DNA of 64,000 bases from Adenanthera pavonina (GCA_026686845.1 JAIVEN010000012.1:14448501-14512500), one strand, 5' to 3'. Shown: positions 1-12,330, numbered from the stretch's first letter. Notes: generated by a model from the sequence alone, not told the origin. Translations and numbers: made by a program.

Positions 1-935
1 TATCTTTCTTGGTATTATGTTCAGCACCAGAGAAAATAGAAAGGAGGAAGATTCGAGTGGGGTCTGAAAGAGCTCCACGCCACAATGAGAAGTAGGATCG
101 CCGCGGCGAGAGGTATTCCAGTGGTGTTATTTTGGCTGAACATGGTGGAGCCACGGTGAGGTGTGTTGAGGCCGCGGTGAGGATTGGAAATTTTGTTTAA
201 ATCCGAATCATTTAGAGGACCAGAAAGAAAGAAAATGAAGGGAGCGATGGAGGAGAACATGTGGCCTCTGCTAGGGTTCAAGATTTTTGGAGCTTGGAAG
301 CTTGGATTCAAGTTAGTAAGTGTTCTCTACTCCTTCCTCTCCATTTTCTTCAGTTAGAATTTGGGGTTTTGAGGTTTTGAGGTTGGATCTTCAATTTTGG
401 CTGAAATCCACTGATTGAAATGGATGAAATGAGGTTAAGGAAGTGTGTTTTAGTGTTCTTGTTGCTTGGATGTGAGTTTTGAAGGGTATATGTATGATTT
501 GAGCTCAACCCTAGGTTGTTTTTGGTTAGAGCTCCTAGGAATCCGAAGTGTATGTGGTTGAGTAGTGTTTGAATAGTCCCTAAAAGCTTATTGATACATG
601 AAATGGGTGTTGGAACCTTGGGTTAGGCTAAAGCGGTTGAATTGTGGAATTTGGATTTTTGGTATAATATGTTAGTTGAAGAATTGTGTTATTATGAATG
701 TTGTTTGGTTAACCGAGAGGGGTTCAAGTGTGTTGGACAATTCAAGAAAGCTTATGGAACTTGTGTGATGCGGTATTGAAAACCTGAGGTAACCGGGTGT
801 TTGTTTATATTGTATTGTCAATATTATATGATAGTACGTATATTTCTGTATATATGCATGTCTCTTTCATACCATGATATTAATGTGTTTGCGTGTATTG
901 TTTTTATATATATATTGTGGTATGTACATAGTTTG

Positions 936-1034
936 ATGATAATTATGATTATGATGATGATATATGTGATGATGATGTTGATATGATATGACATGATGCA
1001 TACATGACATTATGATGATTATGATGATGGGATA
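936..1034. repeat. ATGATG-rich low-complexity tract in the Gypsy LTR
   Basis: Imperfect runs of atgatg/gatgatg occur here and recur at the same relative place in the two LTRs near 47.4 kb and 57.1 kb. The tract is therefore part of the family-A LTR rather than a locus-specific microsatellite. Confidence 0.7.
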
Positions 1035-1127
1035 CATGAGCATCACCACATGACATTGTGAGACTGTGATTTATGCCGGATGGAGTGGTGATGATGTGAT
1101 GATGATATGATGTATGATGTATATATG

Positions 1128-1206
1128 TTAGGGAGGATAAGGATGGAAATATATATATGTGTTAGGGAGGATAAGGATGGATTGTACATATTAGGGAGGA
1201 TAAGGA
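1128..1206 (+). repeat. Three spaced copies of ttagggaggataagga
   Basis: The 16-base unit starts at 1128, 1162 and 1191, separated by short AT-rich spacers. Related LTRs have only two weaker copies (near 47,615 and 57,355), so the third copy probably arose by local duplication in this LTR. Confidence 0.7.
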
Positions 1207-1322
1207 AGAGAGTCCCTACGAGGGCGACATGCATTTCCATTCAGTTCATATTGCATTCATGGATTGTATGAGTTATATATATATATATGTGTGTGTGGTT
1301 GTCCCGGTTACTGAGACATTGT

Positions 1323-2983
1323 TGTTAGATAAGCTGGCTTCCCAAGAGGGGGGTGAATTGGGAAGCTTGTAAATTTTTCTGTAAAATGTCAAGAAAGTGA
1401 AGAAAGCAAGAGTGATGGTAAAACAGAGTACAAATGAATAAACAGTAAAAGTAGTAGTAGGGAAGAGAAGACTCAGATATTTGTCCTAGTTCGGTCTCTC
1501 AACTTGACCTACGTCCAATCCCCAAGTCACCACTTGAGATTTTTCACTATTCTGCAAGAATTCAATGGGCTTCTTGCAAATGCCACAGTACAGCGTTAAT
1601 GCTCTATTTCTAGAGCTCACACTTTCTCTCTTTGCACTGTCGCTAAGTGCTTCCTCAATCCCTTGTGATATCCCCTCACAAGAAAATCTTTCTTCCATAT
1701 GAAGATAAGATTGTTTACAATGAATAAACTCTCTTAATCAGAGTGTATATGAATGTTAAAGTACAAATATTGAAGCATGTGAAAGTAAGAGACTTTAAGT
1801 AGATGATTTGCCAGAGTTTCAGTATATACAAAGTTAAAATCGTTACCCACATCTTCAAATGAAGTTCTATTTATAGATTTCTGCCTCAACTATTCATTAG
1901 AGACAAGATCTAGCCGTTAGAGAAGTTACCCAATGGTTATACTGAGAAACTATCTATTCACCAACCGCATTTAATGCTTTTGACACTCAAAGTTTGAATT
2001 TCAGTTAGTCAATAGACGAATTTCGTAAAACCTGAAAGTTACAGCCTTTAACGTTGAACTTCTGAAGTTCGTCTGTTATGAATCAAAATTTGAATTTTCA
2101 TCTTTAGAAAATGATTCTATGTTGGAACACATGAATTTCCATGTTTAAAGTAGTTCTATTAAGTGTGAATAGTAAATTCAATTTGCTACAGTGCCTTCAA
2201 AATTCGAATTTTGGAACCCCAAAATTTGTCTGTCAGAAGCTGGCTCAATGAGGTACAATAGTTCATAAATTCGAAATTCAAATTTTCAAAGGACAAAGTT
2301 CATCTATCAGAGAGATCTCTTTTCAGACTTACTTGATAATTTGAATTTATGAATATTATCATTCGTATGTCAACATATCAACACAACAGGCTCACAAGCT
2401 TTGTTTCTGAAATGTGAATTTTCATGTTCAAAGTTCGTCTGTCAGTGGGCAAATTTAAAGCTCTTTCTAAACTTGTTTTCAGATGAACTTTGACATATTT
2501 TCAGATGAAATTTTCAATTTTCATAAGTTGCATTTTGTCTAAAATTCGAATTTTCAACACCAAAGTTCGTCTGTCAGAAAAGGGGCTCTTTTCAGACATA
2601 GGTCAAAGTTTGAATTTCATAATACAAAATTCGTCTGTCAAAGAAGCCTCTTTTTAGACTTATTCATTTTCAATATGAAATTCAAATTTTCAAAGGCAAA
2701 GTTCGAATTTTCAAAATAACATATCAGTGTAAATCTTTCAAACTTTGTCTGTTGGTGGGTGTTTTTCAAATATTCCATGAATTAACATAGAATTAAGGTT
2801 TTAAAACATCTTTTCACCAAATCAAAGTCTTTTACTCAAATTAAAACATTATTAAACATTCTACATCTATTCTTGCACTGATTTCTCCAAATTTCTTCAC
2901 TTGAAACCTTTTGTGCACCTTTGATATCTTTACTCCAAACTCTTGAAAGTTAGTTTGGAATCATCAAAACACTTGATTCAACA
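1323..2983 (-). mobile_element. SIRE-like Copia solo LTR
   Basis: In reverse complement this runs from TGTTGAATCAAG (ending at 2983) to CTAACA (1323). These are the same termini as the LTR at 58574-60434, with a similar length (1661 bp). It is flanked by the direct repeat ATTGT at 1318-1322 and 2984-2988, a perfect 5-bp target-site duplication. Removing it restores the host Gypsy LTR sequence gacattgtctcacacccct, which is found uninterrupted near 57,763. No internal region is present, so it is a solo LTR left by LTR-LTR recombination. It contains many TTCGAA and TTCGTCTG motifs like the other SIRE LTRs. Confidence 0.95.
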
Positions 2984-3836
2984 ATTGTCTCACACCCCTC
3001 TCTCATGAACTAACCTTTCAAGTGAGGTTCTGGCACTAGTCCTGAGAAGCCAAAGGAGTAGCAGCGGACGTGGGAATATTAGGTCTATGTAGTTTATATG
3101 TATTTTGGATATGTATTATGTGCTAAGTAAGATAGAATGATTTGTGATGAATGTATGGTTATGGATATGAATGGTAAGGATTGTTATCGATGGATGCAGG
3201 TATGGTTATGTATGTTGTGTGTATGTGTTATGTATAATGAAAGGTAATTTTGGGCCTGTAGCCCATTTGTTTCATAGGGGCTCAAAGGGGTCAAATCTCA
3301 AAGAAGTGGTTCCTTTGAGGTGAAACCTCTTTGGACAAGTCGGTTTAGGGGTTTTGGACCTGTATGAATGGTCTTTAAGTGACCAGTTGCCTTTGGTGGC
3401 TATTGAAAGTAGTTAGTGGTGAGTTTTGGTCAAAAGTGGCCAAAATGATGTCAAAGGTCTAGAATCTCCATATAGAGTTGGATTAGGGTGAAAGTGGTGT
3501 CTATGGATAGATTGGGACTAGATTGACTTGTAGAAATTGAAATCAAGTTAATTGAAGGTCAGAGCATAAAGTTATACGCATCAGAAGTTCACCCCAGAGT
3601 ATGGAAGTTGCTGATATGGAATATCAGCAAAGGGCACCGTGGCTCCAGAGTCCAGGTCGTAGCACCAGAGGAGACAACGTCAATGGACAAATAAGGGAGG
3701 CCGGAGCCGCGGCGGTACTGTAGCGGCCATGGCCCCAACCTAGTTTTTGGTGTTTTAAGATATTAGGGTTGTGTTTGGTTGAATTTTAAAGTTGTTGGTC
3801 AAGTCTGAAGGTGTCAGGAGGTAGGATGCCATAACA

Positions 3837-5102
3837 ACCTACCTTTTGTCTTAGCATGAGCCGATATCCTCAAATAATATTTTCATGAACCAAGTCCAAC
3901 TATCTTTGCACTTAGATTCCATAATGGCATATGATATGGGATACATGTTCTCATTTGCATCTTTTCCAATTGCAGATAGAAGGTGCCCTCCAATACTTCC
4001 TTTCAAGAAACAACCATCTATGCATATAATTGGCATGCATGCTCTTACAACCCTTGTTTGCATGCATCAAGGCACACATGCAATCACTTAAATTAAGAAC
4101 CTTGTGCCTTAACCCTCATTGTACTTCTAGGGTTAAATTTCAATATTACTCCACAATATGCATAGACATTGGCAAATTGCTCTGCATCATGACCCTCAAG
4201 CACTTCTAATGCCTTTCTCTTTGCCCAGTATGCTTGAAACTTTGATATATCAACATTATAGTCCCTTTGTACTTGGCTTGAAAATGCTAGCTATTGCATT
4301 CTAATTTGGTTGGTCTCTAATGTGTTCAATGTACTTATTTGACAACCAACCTAGTCACCCATTTATTCACTCTTTCTCATCCACAATTTTGCTCCTTGTG
4401 ATGAAATGACTTAATTTGAAATGCATCTCCAGTGTGAGTCCTTGATGCATGTATAACCCACCCACAATCATGTTTACACTTTACCTTAATTTGTGATGAT
4501 TCATTCTTTATATACTTGAACTCAGTACCATTCAAAATGGCATATTGCTTTAATGCTTGCATGTAAACCTTAAAGTTTGCAAACTTTATACCAATTTGAA
4601 AATTCATTGGTCTCTTAAAGTCTGTTTTTTCATTGAACTCGTTATGTAATTGTTTTTGGCCTTCATCACTTGATCCATCTAGGCTTGCCAACTCATCACT
4701 ATCATCATAATCAGATTGCACTTGTCCATCCCAATTAGATCCATATTCATTGACATCACTAGGTTCCAAGGTGACATCATTAATATGTGGTCTACAATGT
4801 GTATCAACTTCAATAACAACATCTTCATTCACGGCACCTCCATTGCTTGATCCCTTTAATTGACTATCATACATCCATTGATTAACCTCCGCCTCTATCC
4901 CTCTATTAAAATGTTCAAAGAATAAGTCTAATTGTTCAGCATCACTATAGAAAAATTCACACCCATTTATATCAATTTGAGTGTTTGATTCATCCTTCTC
5001 ATCTCTCTCATACTCTTTCTCTTGTTCAAGACTTTTATCCTCTTCAACCCTATGATCTACTTGTCTTTTAGCCATCTCCTCTTCTAACGTTTGTATCATC
5101 AT
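3837..5102 (-). pseudogene. Mutator-like (MULE) transposase, decayed and truncated
   Basis: Read on the minus strand. 5102-4377 is an open frame of 241 codons with an acidic N-terminal part. From about residue 168 it has the zinc-containing DNA-binding domain typical of plant MuDR-type transposases (conserved CKHDCGWVIHAS). The next ~310 bp is broken by stops and frameshifts but still reads RKALEVLEGHDAEQFANVYAY between about 4230 and 4160, a recognisable MULE linker. 4063-3851 then encodes the start of the DDE catalytic domain (IDGCFLKG, containing the first catalytic Asp, then KDSWTWFM). The frame ends at the Gypsy LTR at 3836, so the second half of the protein should lie left of the window. 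The function would have been cut-and-paste transposition; this copy cannot encode it. Confidence 0.85.
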
Positions 5103-6060
5103 TCCAACAACCTACTTAAAAAACAAAGAGGAAAAAAGTTGAGACTTATTTTGGTTCATGTCAACATTCCTTATAGATTCTCAAATTAAAAATAAAATAA
5201 GTAAATTAACATGCCAAATTTTTTTTTTCAAAAAAAGGAGCAAGATATACGTACTGTATCTATTTCTTCCCATAAGCAATTAGAACCTAAATAGAATACA
5301 AAATAGTAGCAAAATTGAATTTTTTTAAAGAACCAAAATAGAACACAAGTGGAAATTTGTTGATTAAAAAAAAAAAGAACACAAGTGGAAATTTCATGAC
5401 ATAGAATAAAATAAAAAGAAGAAAAAGAACTATGGGATTTTTTTTTATCTGTAGAGTTACCAAAAAAATATAGTTTAGTTTAAGAAACAATAGGGGCTTT
5501 TACTTCCAGAAAGCAAGCGACGTCATACACTCCCTTTAATAAAATAATAAACATTCAACGTCTATTACTTACTTTAACAGTAAATCATAAAAGATGAGAA
5601 ATATGTTACAATAGTAACACTTGCCATTGAAAATATAATAACCTTGCAATTTTTTTCTTTTTGCGATGCAACGATAAGTCTGTCGTCTCTGCCAAGACCG
5701 CAGTTGCCGCAGAGGATAGCCTTCTTTTAACGTGATGCAAGATGGAACGAGGGTTTCTTTTGGTGAAAATGACATTTTTAGCCTAAGGGTGTAAATTACA
5801 TATATAATCCATTGGTAAAAATAATAAAAAATTTTAATTTTGCATGAGATGCCACGTATGCTTTATTAGTCTAATGTGGCAGATTCTATCAGTCATTTAA
5901 CGGTAGTATTAACGGCAGGGGGTTATAGGTCAAAGAATGAAATGTCAAGGTGGTCAATGTTAACCTTTAAAAGATAAGGGGGGTTATTTGCATCTAACAT
6001 AAAGTTTAGGGGTTTTTATGTATTTTGGTAACTGGTTTTATGATAAAAAATTAAGGCAAA
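5103..6060 (-). other. Upstream part of the MULE, possible terminal region
   Basis: This AT-rich stretch precedes the MULE start codon. From about 5776 to 6050 it contains short paired blocks (gccacgt with taatgtggc; tttaacggtagtattaacggc) and phrases such as ggggggttatttgcatctaac, which resemble MULE ends. No partner terminus can be checked because the left end of the element is outside the window. No convincing coding sequence was found. Confidence 0.3.
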
Positions 6061-6286
6061 AGTATACTCTTTTTATTCCTTTACGTTAAGTTTCAGTTTT
6101 TTCTTTCCAGGTGAGAGTTTCAGTTCAGTTTTTAACCTTTATAAATTTTTTCTTTAATCCTTCAACTTTTAAAATATAGAAAAAAATTACTATTTACTCA
6201 TTAATTTCACTTATAGAACATTTTTAAAGTCTTAAAATAAATTAACACAACTTAAAAAATTTTAGGTCCTTATAGATGATTCGGAA

Positions 6287-6898
6287 CATGGACGGATTTA
6301 GGGAGAGGCAACAGGGTGCTCGCCTCTCCACACATGATTGGTTGTTTATGTTAATATATCATATATATATTTGTTAAGAAAAAAATATACCATGAAAATT
6401 ATTATTGTTACCCCTCAATCCCCACTCCTCCAATTAGTGTGCGTTAGTGAATATTTCCTTGTTGTATATTCTCAGTTTATATAGTTTAAATTATTTCTAG
6501 TTTATTTTTATTTTTTTGGTTTATTATGTTATTTCTATGCTGATTAATTTTGCTATTGTCATGATTATACAGATTTTTTTCTTGTGGGAAAAATCAGAAC
6601 TTTAGATAATTTTTTTTTTAAAAAAAAAAGCTTCTCAAACTATTGAAAGTAGTGAATTAATTCATCCTCATTTAGCATAATTTGCATTGGTCAATAATGA
6701 CGAACCTTAACTTGAAATGACAAAAGTGGATAAGGAAGATATTAATTAGAAAAAAACATCGATTTAGAAAACTATATTCCCTTTGAAAATATCCCGTTGA
6801 AACATGATGAGATTTGTGGTGCTCATTTAAATTCTCCCCTCCTCGCCCCCCCCCCCCCCCCAAAACAAAACAAAAATCTTGTTTCCTGGATCCATCGC
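6287..6898. mobile_element. Short non-autonomous DNA transposon remnant (hAT-like ends)
   Basis: The left end reads acatggacggatttaggg and the right end cctggatccatcgct. Reverse-complemented, the right end gives agcgatggatccagg, an imperfect inverted match (atggaYggatYYagg). Such ends are common on short hAT-type plant elements whose subterminal sequence is GC-rich. Here a run of 16 C residues at 6846-6861 lies near the right end. I see no transposase frame and no clear target-site duplication, so the superfamily is uncertain. Confidence 0.4.
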
Positions 6899-7281
6899 TT
6901 CCTTATTTGGCATATTATTAATAATGCGATGTATCTTGTTTTTGTGATCTTAAAATGGATATAATAAATGTCATTTTCCCCTACAGTTGGACAGGACAGC
7001 AATTTAGTAGTTAAAGGATTGATGCCCCATTACAATTTCAGAATATGATTTGAAGCACCATTAATGTGGCGCCAGCAAACTGATCAGTAAAACTCTGAAA
7101 TTAATTGGAGTCAACAAAACGTTGGCAGTCCTGAACCACCAACAAAGCCTTTATTGGTGATTTTCCTCTAGTGTACCTCAACCACCATTACAAAAGTTGT
7201 TGATCCATTTCATTTAATGTACCTTATCCACAAGTAAGAATACGAGTGTCATGAAAGGGTAAATGTTATGCATTAAACGAC
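6899..7281. other. Intergenic, nothing recognised
   Basis: AT-rich sequence without coding signal, RNA gene or repeat structure that I can recognise. Confidence 0.4.
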
Positions 7282-7573
7282 TATTCCCTCTGTTTCTTAA
7301 TATAAGGGATAAGAGACAAAATCACACAGGTTAAGGAAAGTAATAAATTTGTCAGGAATATAAAGTAATTTCCAAAAATATCCTCATTTAATGTTAATAA
7401 ATCTTCCATCATGTAATTAATACAAATGAATTATATTGAAAATATACTATCTTAATTAGGGGTATTTTGAGAAAAAAATCATTAAATACACCAGACAAAT
7501 CCCATATGTTTCTTATATTTTGAAACTCGAAAACTCCCCCGATTGTTCCTTATATTAAGGAGTGGAGGAAGTA
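7282..7573. mobile_element. Stowaway-type (mariner-derived) MITE
   Basis: The element is about 288 bp and is bounded by TA at 7282-7283 and 7572-7573. The left end ttccctctgtttcttaatataagg pairs with the right end ttccttatattaaggagtggaggaag as imperfect terminal inverted repeats. The ccctctgtttc...aatataag phrase is the hallmark of plant Stowaway MITEs. It has no coding capacity. Confidence 0.65.
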
Positions 7574-7682
7574 TATAATACCTAATATTAATGATATTTT
7601 TTTTCAATTCGTTGTTCATCTAACAAAACATGAATATTTTATATTACTTAGCAGATTTTTTGTTTAGCATTAAAAAAAGGGA

Positions 7683-7956
7683 GAAATGTGAAAAAATAGC
7701 CCCAAAAAAATATTTGAAAAATGAGTCTAAAGATTACCCAATTTCTAAGATAGGATATAATTTTTTCAAGTAAGATTAAAAAATTTTGCAAGTCAGGATA
7801 GAAAAATTTTTCTATTTTTATTTGGTACCAAAAAAATTTATCCTAATTAAAAATTTTTTAATCTTATTTAAAAAAATTCTATTACACCTTGGAAATGGTG
7901 GGGTGAACTTTTATCCATTTCCCAAATGTTTTATTTTATAGTATTTTTTCACAATT
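7683..7956. mobile_element. Fold-back MITE
   Basis: The outer sequence aaatgtgaaaaaatagcc on the left matches the reverse complement of the right end (attgtgaaaaaatactat). The interior continues as a long imperfect palindrome (gattaaaaaattt paired with aaattttttaatc). At ~270 bp and AT-rich with no coding region, it fits a foldback MITE. The family is not identified. Confidence 0.55.
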
Positions 7957-9203
7957 CGCCAAAAAAAAATTCACTTTAATTAGCTCTGTACTACTCGACA
8001 GACTTTAACATACAAGTACAACAACCCCATATATTTCAATCACCTCTTAGACATAATACTTTAATTTAACCTCTTAAACAAATCACCTCTTGGATAATTT
8101 CTCCATGAAAGCACGCCAATGATGTCCAAATTGTCAATATGTTAAAGCAGTTTTACCACAAATCATGAATTAATTTATAGATGTGTCATAATTTATCAAA
8201 GGGTTAAAATTTCCTGAGTTTTTTCCAAATTGAAACTTTATTGCAAATGGATAAGATCATGCATGTTGAACAACAGTTTATAGAGTTTGACTGAAATATA
8301 TTCTTAGAAGAGTGGACCTTGTTTCTGTACTAAGCAGCATTGCAAGTGAGCCTGTTAAGCAGTAAATTTAGACCATATATCCAAATTAAAACAAAATGGA
8401 CCAAATTTTTCTATATGATTTTTTCCTTAATTTCAATTTTTTTATTTTAAAAGTATCAGCATACAAAATAAAAATAATTTTTCACTGTGTTTTACAAAAT
8501 TGATTATTAACAAGTAAAGAATTAAAAAAACTTTGAATATAATATCGACGGTCCAATTGTTGGCATTAAAATTTTTTTTGAGGGGGGGGCATCTAGAGAA
8601 TTTGCATCCCATTTATTATTTTTTTCTTTTTTCTTTTTCCTTCACTATAATATTATTACGGTGAAGAGAATTTTGATCACTCACTTATGAAGTTTTTTTC
8701 TTAATTATCAGTAGGTAAGGAATGATTAGATAGAAACAATAGAATCTAAGAAAAATTATATTTGATGGAGGAATTAAATTATTTATGAATTATGAATGCT
8801 AAATATGTACGGTTAGAATTTTCTCTTCACATTCATTTATTCCAATTTTATTTTTAATCTGTAAAAATAAAATAATATGCCATATATTATGCAGACCTTA
8901 CTACCTAAAAATTTGTTAAATAACAAACATAATTTGAAGTAAAAGTTTTTATCAAGTGCTTAATTAATTCTCAAAAACCTCAAGTAATGTTAAGTAAATA
9001 TAAATCATTCTCCTAGATTTTTATATTCCTTTTTCTTATATAAGTTTTGGATTTTCCTTCTAAAACTACAATTTATATCGGAAAAAAAAAGAAGATTTAA
9101 CGATTGATACATGTCATTGCACAAATTTTTATCTCTGCAAGAAATATTAGAAAGGTTAAAGAAGATTGTGCATGTCTGTAAACGGTGGCAGAGGGAAGAG
9201 TGG
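7957..9203. other. Intergenic, nothing recognised
   Basis: AT-rich sequence with scattered homopolymer runs (including eight Gs near 8580). I found no supported coding exon, RNA gene or transposon end. Confidence 0.4.
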
Positions 9204-9247
9204 CGTGTGTGGTCGTGCGTGTGCGTGTGCGTGTGCGTGTGCGTGTA
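9204..9247. repeat. gtgcgt/gtgtgc microsatellite
   Basis: A run of alternating gtgcgt units (cgtgtgcgtgtgcgtgtgcg) of about 44 bp, a simple-sequence repeat. Confidence 0.85.
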
Positions 9248-10619
9248 TAATAAAGAGTACCCCTTAAGCAAAATTTGGACTCTGAATTTTATGTATGGAA
9301 AAAATTACCTTTGAAAGAAGGTTTACAATTCACGCACTTATGTGATCCAAGTTCGATCTTATCCAAATTGGATTAGTCAAGATTCAACGGCTTTAAGAAA
9401 CTAGCTAGCTGGTATTACCAAAAATAAATAAATAGTATTGTATATTATCAATATATAAATATTATAATTATTACATTTCAAGGAAAATTGTATATTTTTT
9501 TTATATCATTCGTAGATTTTATTTTACTCTGTTATTGTTGTTGGAGAATTAATTCATAGGATTTAGATAAAGATTGTTACTCTTTAGATTAAAATTTTTT
9601 TCTTAAAAAATATGTTTCATATGAAATTCACAATTTTTAAAACAAATTACAATCTACACACTGTAAGTGTAAATCATCTTTTGAAATAAACTCAGTACAT
9701 TTAATTGGTTATCACAAGTTCCAAAATTATAAATCAAAGAACTGCACATAAAAGTTAAAACTAAATGATTTTACTTAAAGAATATAAAAATAGATGAAAA
9801 ACTTTGGCCAATAGGAAGTAAATAAAAATTTATCATCAAATGCTGCACCAACAAAAATTGTTGATGGATAATTTCTATAGGTATATATGTATCTCTATAA
9901 GCCTTTTTGGAGCTATAAAGCCGACTCTGGCCATAATATACCCCATATCAACTCACCTAAACTTTTCACTTATTTAAAAAGTTAGAAATAATAGATAATA
10001 TAAAAAACAATTATAATAGTATTTTTTCCTCATCCAAAATCTCATCAAAATTACAAGTCGGACAACTAAAAATATTAAAAAAATAGGTTCCAAACCATTG
10101 ATCGCCATTATCTGGCCTCTCGTCTCTCCCAATCTCAGCTTTTACTCTCACTTTCATCCTCTTCTCTCTCTCCAAACTTATTTTTTTGAAATTTTTTTGG
10201 CCAAATTCTCCACACTTTTATTTGACGCAAGTTAAGGGGGTGCAAAATTAAAATATTACTCTCTCTTATTTATACAAAGAGATAGACACATTTATAAATT
10301 TATAGAAGCAGATAGGCAAGGAAGTGGATAATAATGCGTTCAGGAAAAATCACAGCCCAGGACCAAGAAAGAAAAATAACTACACCAAGGTTCATGAAAT
10401 TTTGGAAACTGCGAGAAATCCCGGGGTTCTAGTGTGAGGGGAAAAAAAGTACAAACAGTAAAAAATGCGCATGAGTTTCCTTTCTTCCTTCCTCCCCTTA
10501 ACAAGATTTTCTGCCACGATGAGTTCTCTAACGAGGTTTCTGATGACAATGAGTTTTTTGGCGTGGATTCCGGCGACAACAAATTCTTCTACAAAGCCTC
10601 CAGCAATCACATTACAATT
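9248..10619. other. Intergenic, nothing firm
   Basis: AT-rich sequence. A more GC-rich patch at about 10,330-10,610 contains ag/ga and ct-rich runs and an open frame on each strand (10,434-10,637 plus; 10,582-10,340 minus). Neither resembles a protein family I know, so I do not call a gene. Confidence 0.35.
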
Positions 10620-10899
10620 GTAAATTCCCTATTATGACTTGTAAATGACAAGTTAAATACAATCACCATATTTCAATAGTAAATATTTTATTAGTATCAC
10701 TTATTAATTACTTAAAATGACTTGTAAATTCTCTATTATGACTTTTAATTGATAAATCACTCACAACCACCATATTTAAGTAGTAAATTTCCTGGCATCA
10801 CTTGTGAACTAGTTAATATAATTTGTAATTTTCCTATTATGACTAGTAAATTATAAGTTAATCATAACCACCATTTTTCAGTAAATATGACTTGCAAAT
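10620..10899 (+). repeat. Degenerate ~90-115-bp tandem repeat, about 2.7 units
   Basis: Units begin with gtaaattccctattatgact at 10620, gtaaattctctattatgact at 10734 and gtaattttcctattatgact at 10825. Each continues through caagttaa...aatcaccat(a/t)tt...cagtaaat. The third unit is cut short near 10,899. Divergence between units shows the array is old. It is not coding. Confidence 0.7.
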
Positions 10900-12184
10900 T
10901 AACCTAATTTACATGTCAAAGTAGGGAATTTACAGCTGATATTAGAGAATTTACAATTACAGTATGATCATCAAAGACTTAGTTGCCGCTGTAAACCTTG
11001 GGAGACCTCATCATTGTCAAAAACCTTGTCGAAGATCTCGCTGGAGGAAGAAAGGAAGGAAGAAAGAAAGAAGGCAAATAAAGGGGCGGAGTATTTTGGA
11101 TATTTCACATTTTTTAAGATAAGAACTTACTGATTTTTTGTTGGTTTTGAAATTTTCATGGATTTAGGTTTTTTTCCATCCTAGCCTCTATGTCCTTGTT
11201 CGTGATTTTCGTAAACATTAATGCTCAATTAAATACATTGAATTCAGGCCAACTAAAATAGGTACATTAATGGTTTCAACTTTCAACGTACGTGATGTTG
11301 AAGTGGAAATTTTTTGACCATATCATTATATTATAGGCAGTTATTAAATTTTTACATATGTGATAATGATTTTTTCAGACACATACATTTAAAAAAATCA
11401 ATTCAAGTTCTTAGAACTCAAGGAAAATCGATATTCATATCAAGATATCTAACGTACGTTTATGCCTTAATGAACAGGATACATAAGATTTTTGGTCCAA
11501 AAACATGATACATAGGATCGATAATTAACATTAACACTGTAAATTAAAAGCGGTAAATAGGATTTTACACCTTCGTGTGACTACTTAAATGTAATGCTAA
11601 TGATATGAACACTTTGGTTTTTTTTTTGTCTCTCTTTTTTTTTTTTACCAAAATCACCTAAAGCAAGTAGTGGTGTAATGGAAAAATTATGTATAATGAG
11701 GGACCTCTAAGAGTTAAAATTTATTATTTTGAAGATCATAAAAATCATAATTATGTTAAAGGACTGAATGATATCTTATTGACAATTATATCCTCAATTA
11801 AAAAAACACTAATAACTTGAAAATGAAGAAGATGACAATAAATTGGTGAAAAAGAGAGGCAAATAAGTATTTTTTACGTCAACTAGACTGTAGACTTGTG
11901 TGTTGCTCGGGAACTTTTTAAATAATATACATAAAGATTAGTTTTAAAATAAATATTATCGTTCCAAACAATTGCATTAAAAAATATGAATTACTATCAC
12001 TAATCACAAATAAAGAAGAAAATTATACAAGAGATTGTATATTTAAATTTCGAATATGAAATATGACTAACAATATTTGATTCAAGAATCTAAAAATAGT
12101 ATATCATTTATTCATTAAATAGAAAGAAAAATTCACAAGTATGTCACCTTGAGTATTAAACATTATATATATATACCAATAATG
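10900..12184. other. Intergenic, nothing recognised
   Basis: AT-rich sequence with a poly-T stretch near 11,620-11,647 and an aagg/aaag-rich patch near 11,050. No supported gene. Confidence 0.4.
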
Positions 12185-12330
12185 TCCTAACACAGTTAGT
12201 AAATAGTTGGATCACTTGAGCATTCTGTCATGGGTTCGATCCTTAGCCGTATTGCATAAAAAAGACTTTGTTACGAGAGACTAAACCCCATTTGATGATC
12301 TTTATGCCTTAAAGGAATCAGTCTATCAAT
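12185..12330 (+). mobile_element. tRNA-derived SINE-like head
   Basis: A perfect RNA polymerase III B box, GGTTCGATCC, lies at 12,233-12,242. A weak A-box-like stretch (acacagttagtaaatagttgg) lies ~30-45 bp upstream, which is normal internal-promoter spacing. The sequence does not fold as a proper tRNA, so a SINE or tRNA relic is the better reading. The 3' tail is not clearly defined. Confidence 0.45.

Larger units (their letters stand above)
1..3836 (+). mobile_element. Gypsy (Tekay-like, family A) LTR, interrupted by a Copia solo LTR
   Basis: The sequence aligns along its length with the two LTRs of the Gypsy element further right (46474-48920 and 56173 onward). It shares the opening tatctttcttggtatt, the ATGATG-rich middle, the block around 3280-3360 (cctttgaggtgaaacctctt) and the 3' end gtgtcaggaggtaggat...aaca at 3836. 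The first ~18 bases of the LTR lie left of the window. No PBS or gag follows: minus-strand MULE coding sequence begins directly at the 3' boundary, so this is most likely a solo LTR inserted in a MULE. Relative to the other two copies it lacks roughly 250 bp between about 1218 and 1225. The left target-site duplication is off-window, so solo status is inferred. Confidence 0.85.

Noticed and set aside
1264..1300. CRISPR-like or phage-like repeats among the short tandem motifs
   Set aside because: These are simple AT/GT dinucleotide and ATGATG repeats in plant LTRs; there is no regular repeat-spacer structure anywhere.
9005..9271. 88-codon minus frame with a His-Thr run
   Set aside because: The run is translation of the gtgcgt microsatellite.
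10434..10637. 67-codon frame with DDNEFFGVDSGDNKFF-like repetition
   Set aside because: The repetition reflects short repeated DNA; both strands are open and no family is recognised.
12231..12300. A genuine tRNA gene around the B box
   Set aside because: No acceptor stem, anticodon stem or A box of adequate quality; a SINE head fits better.
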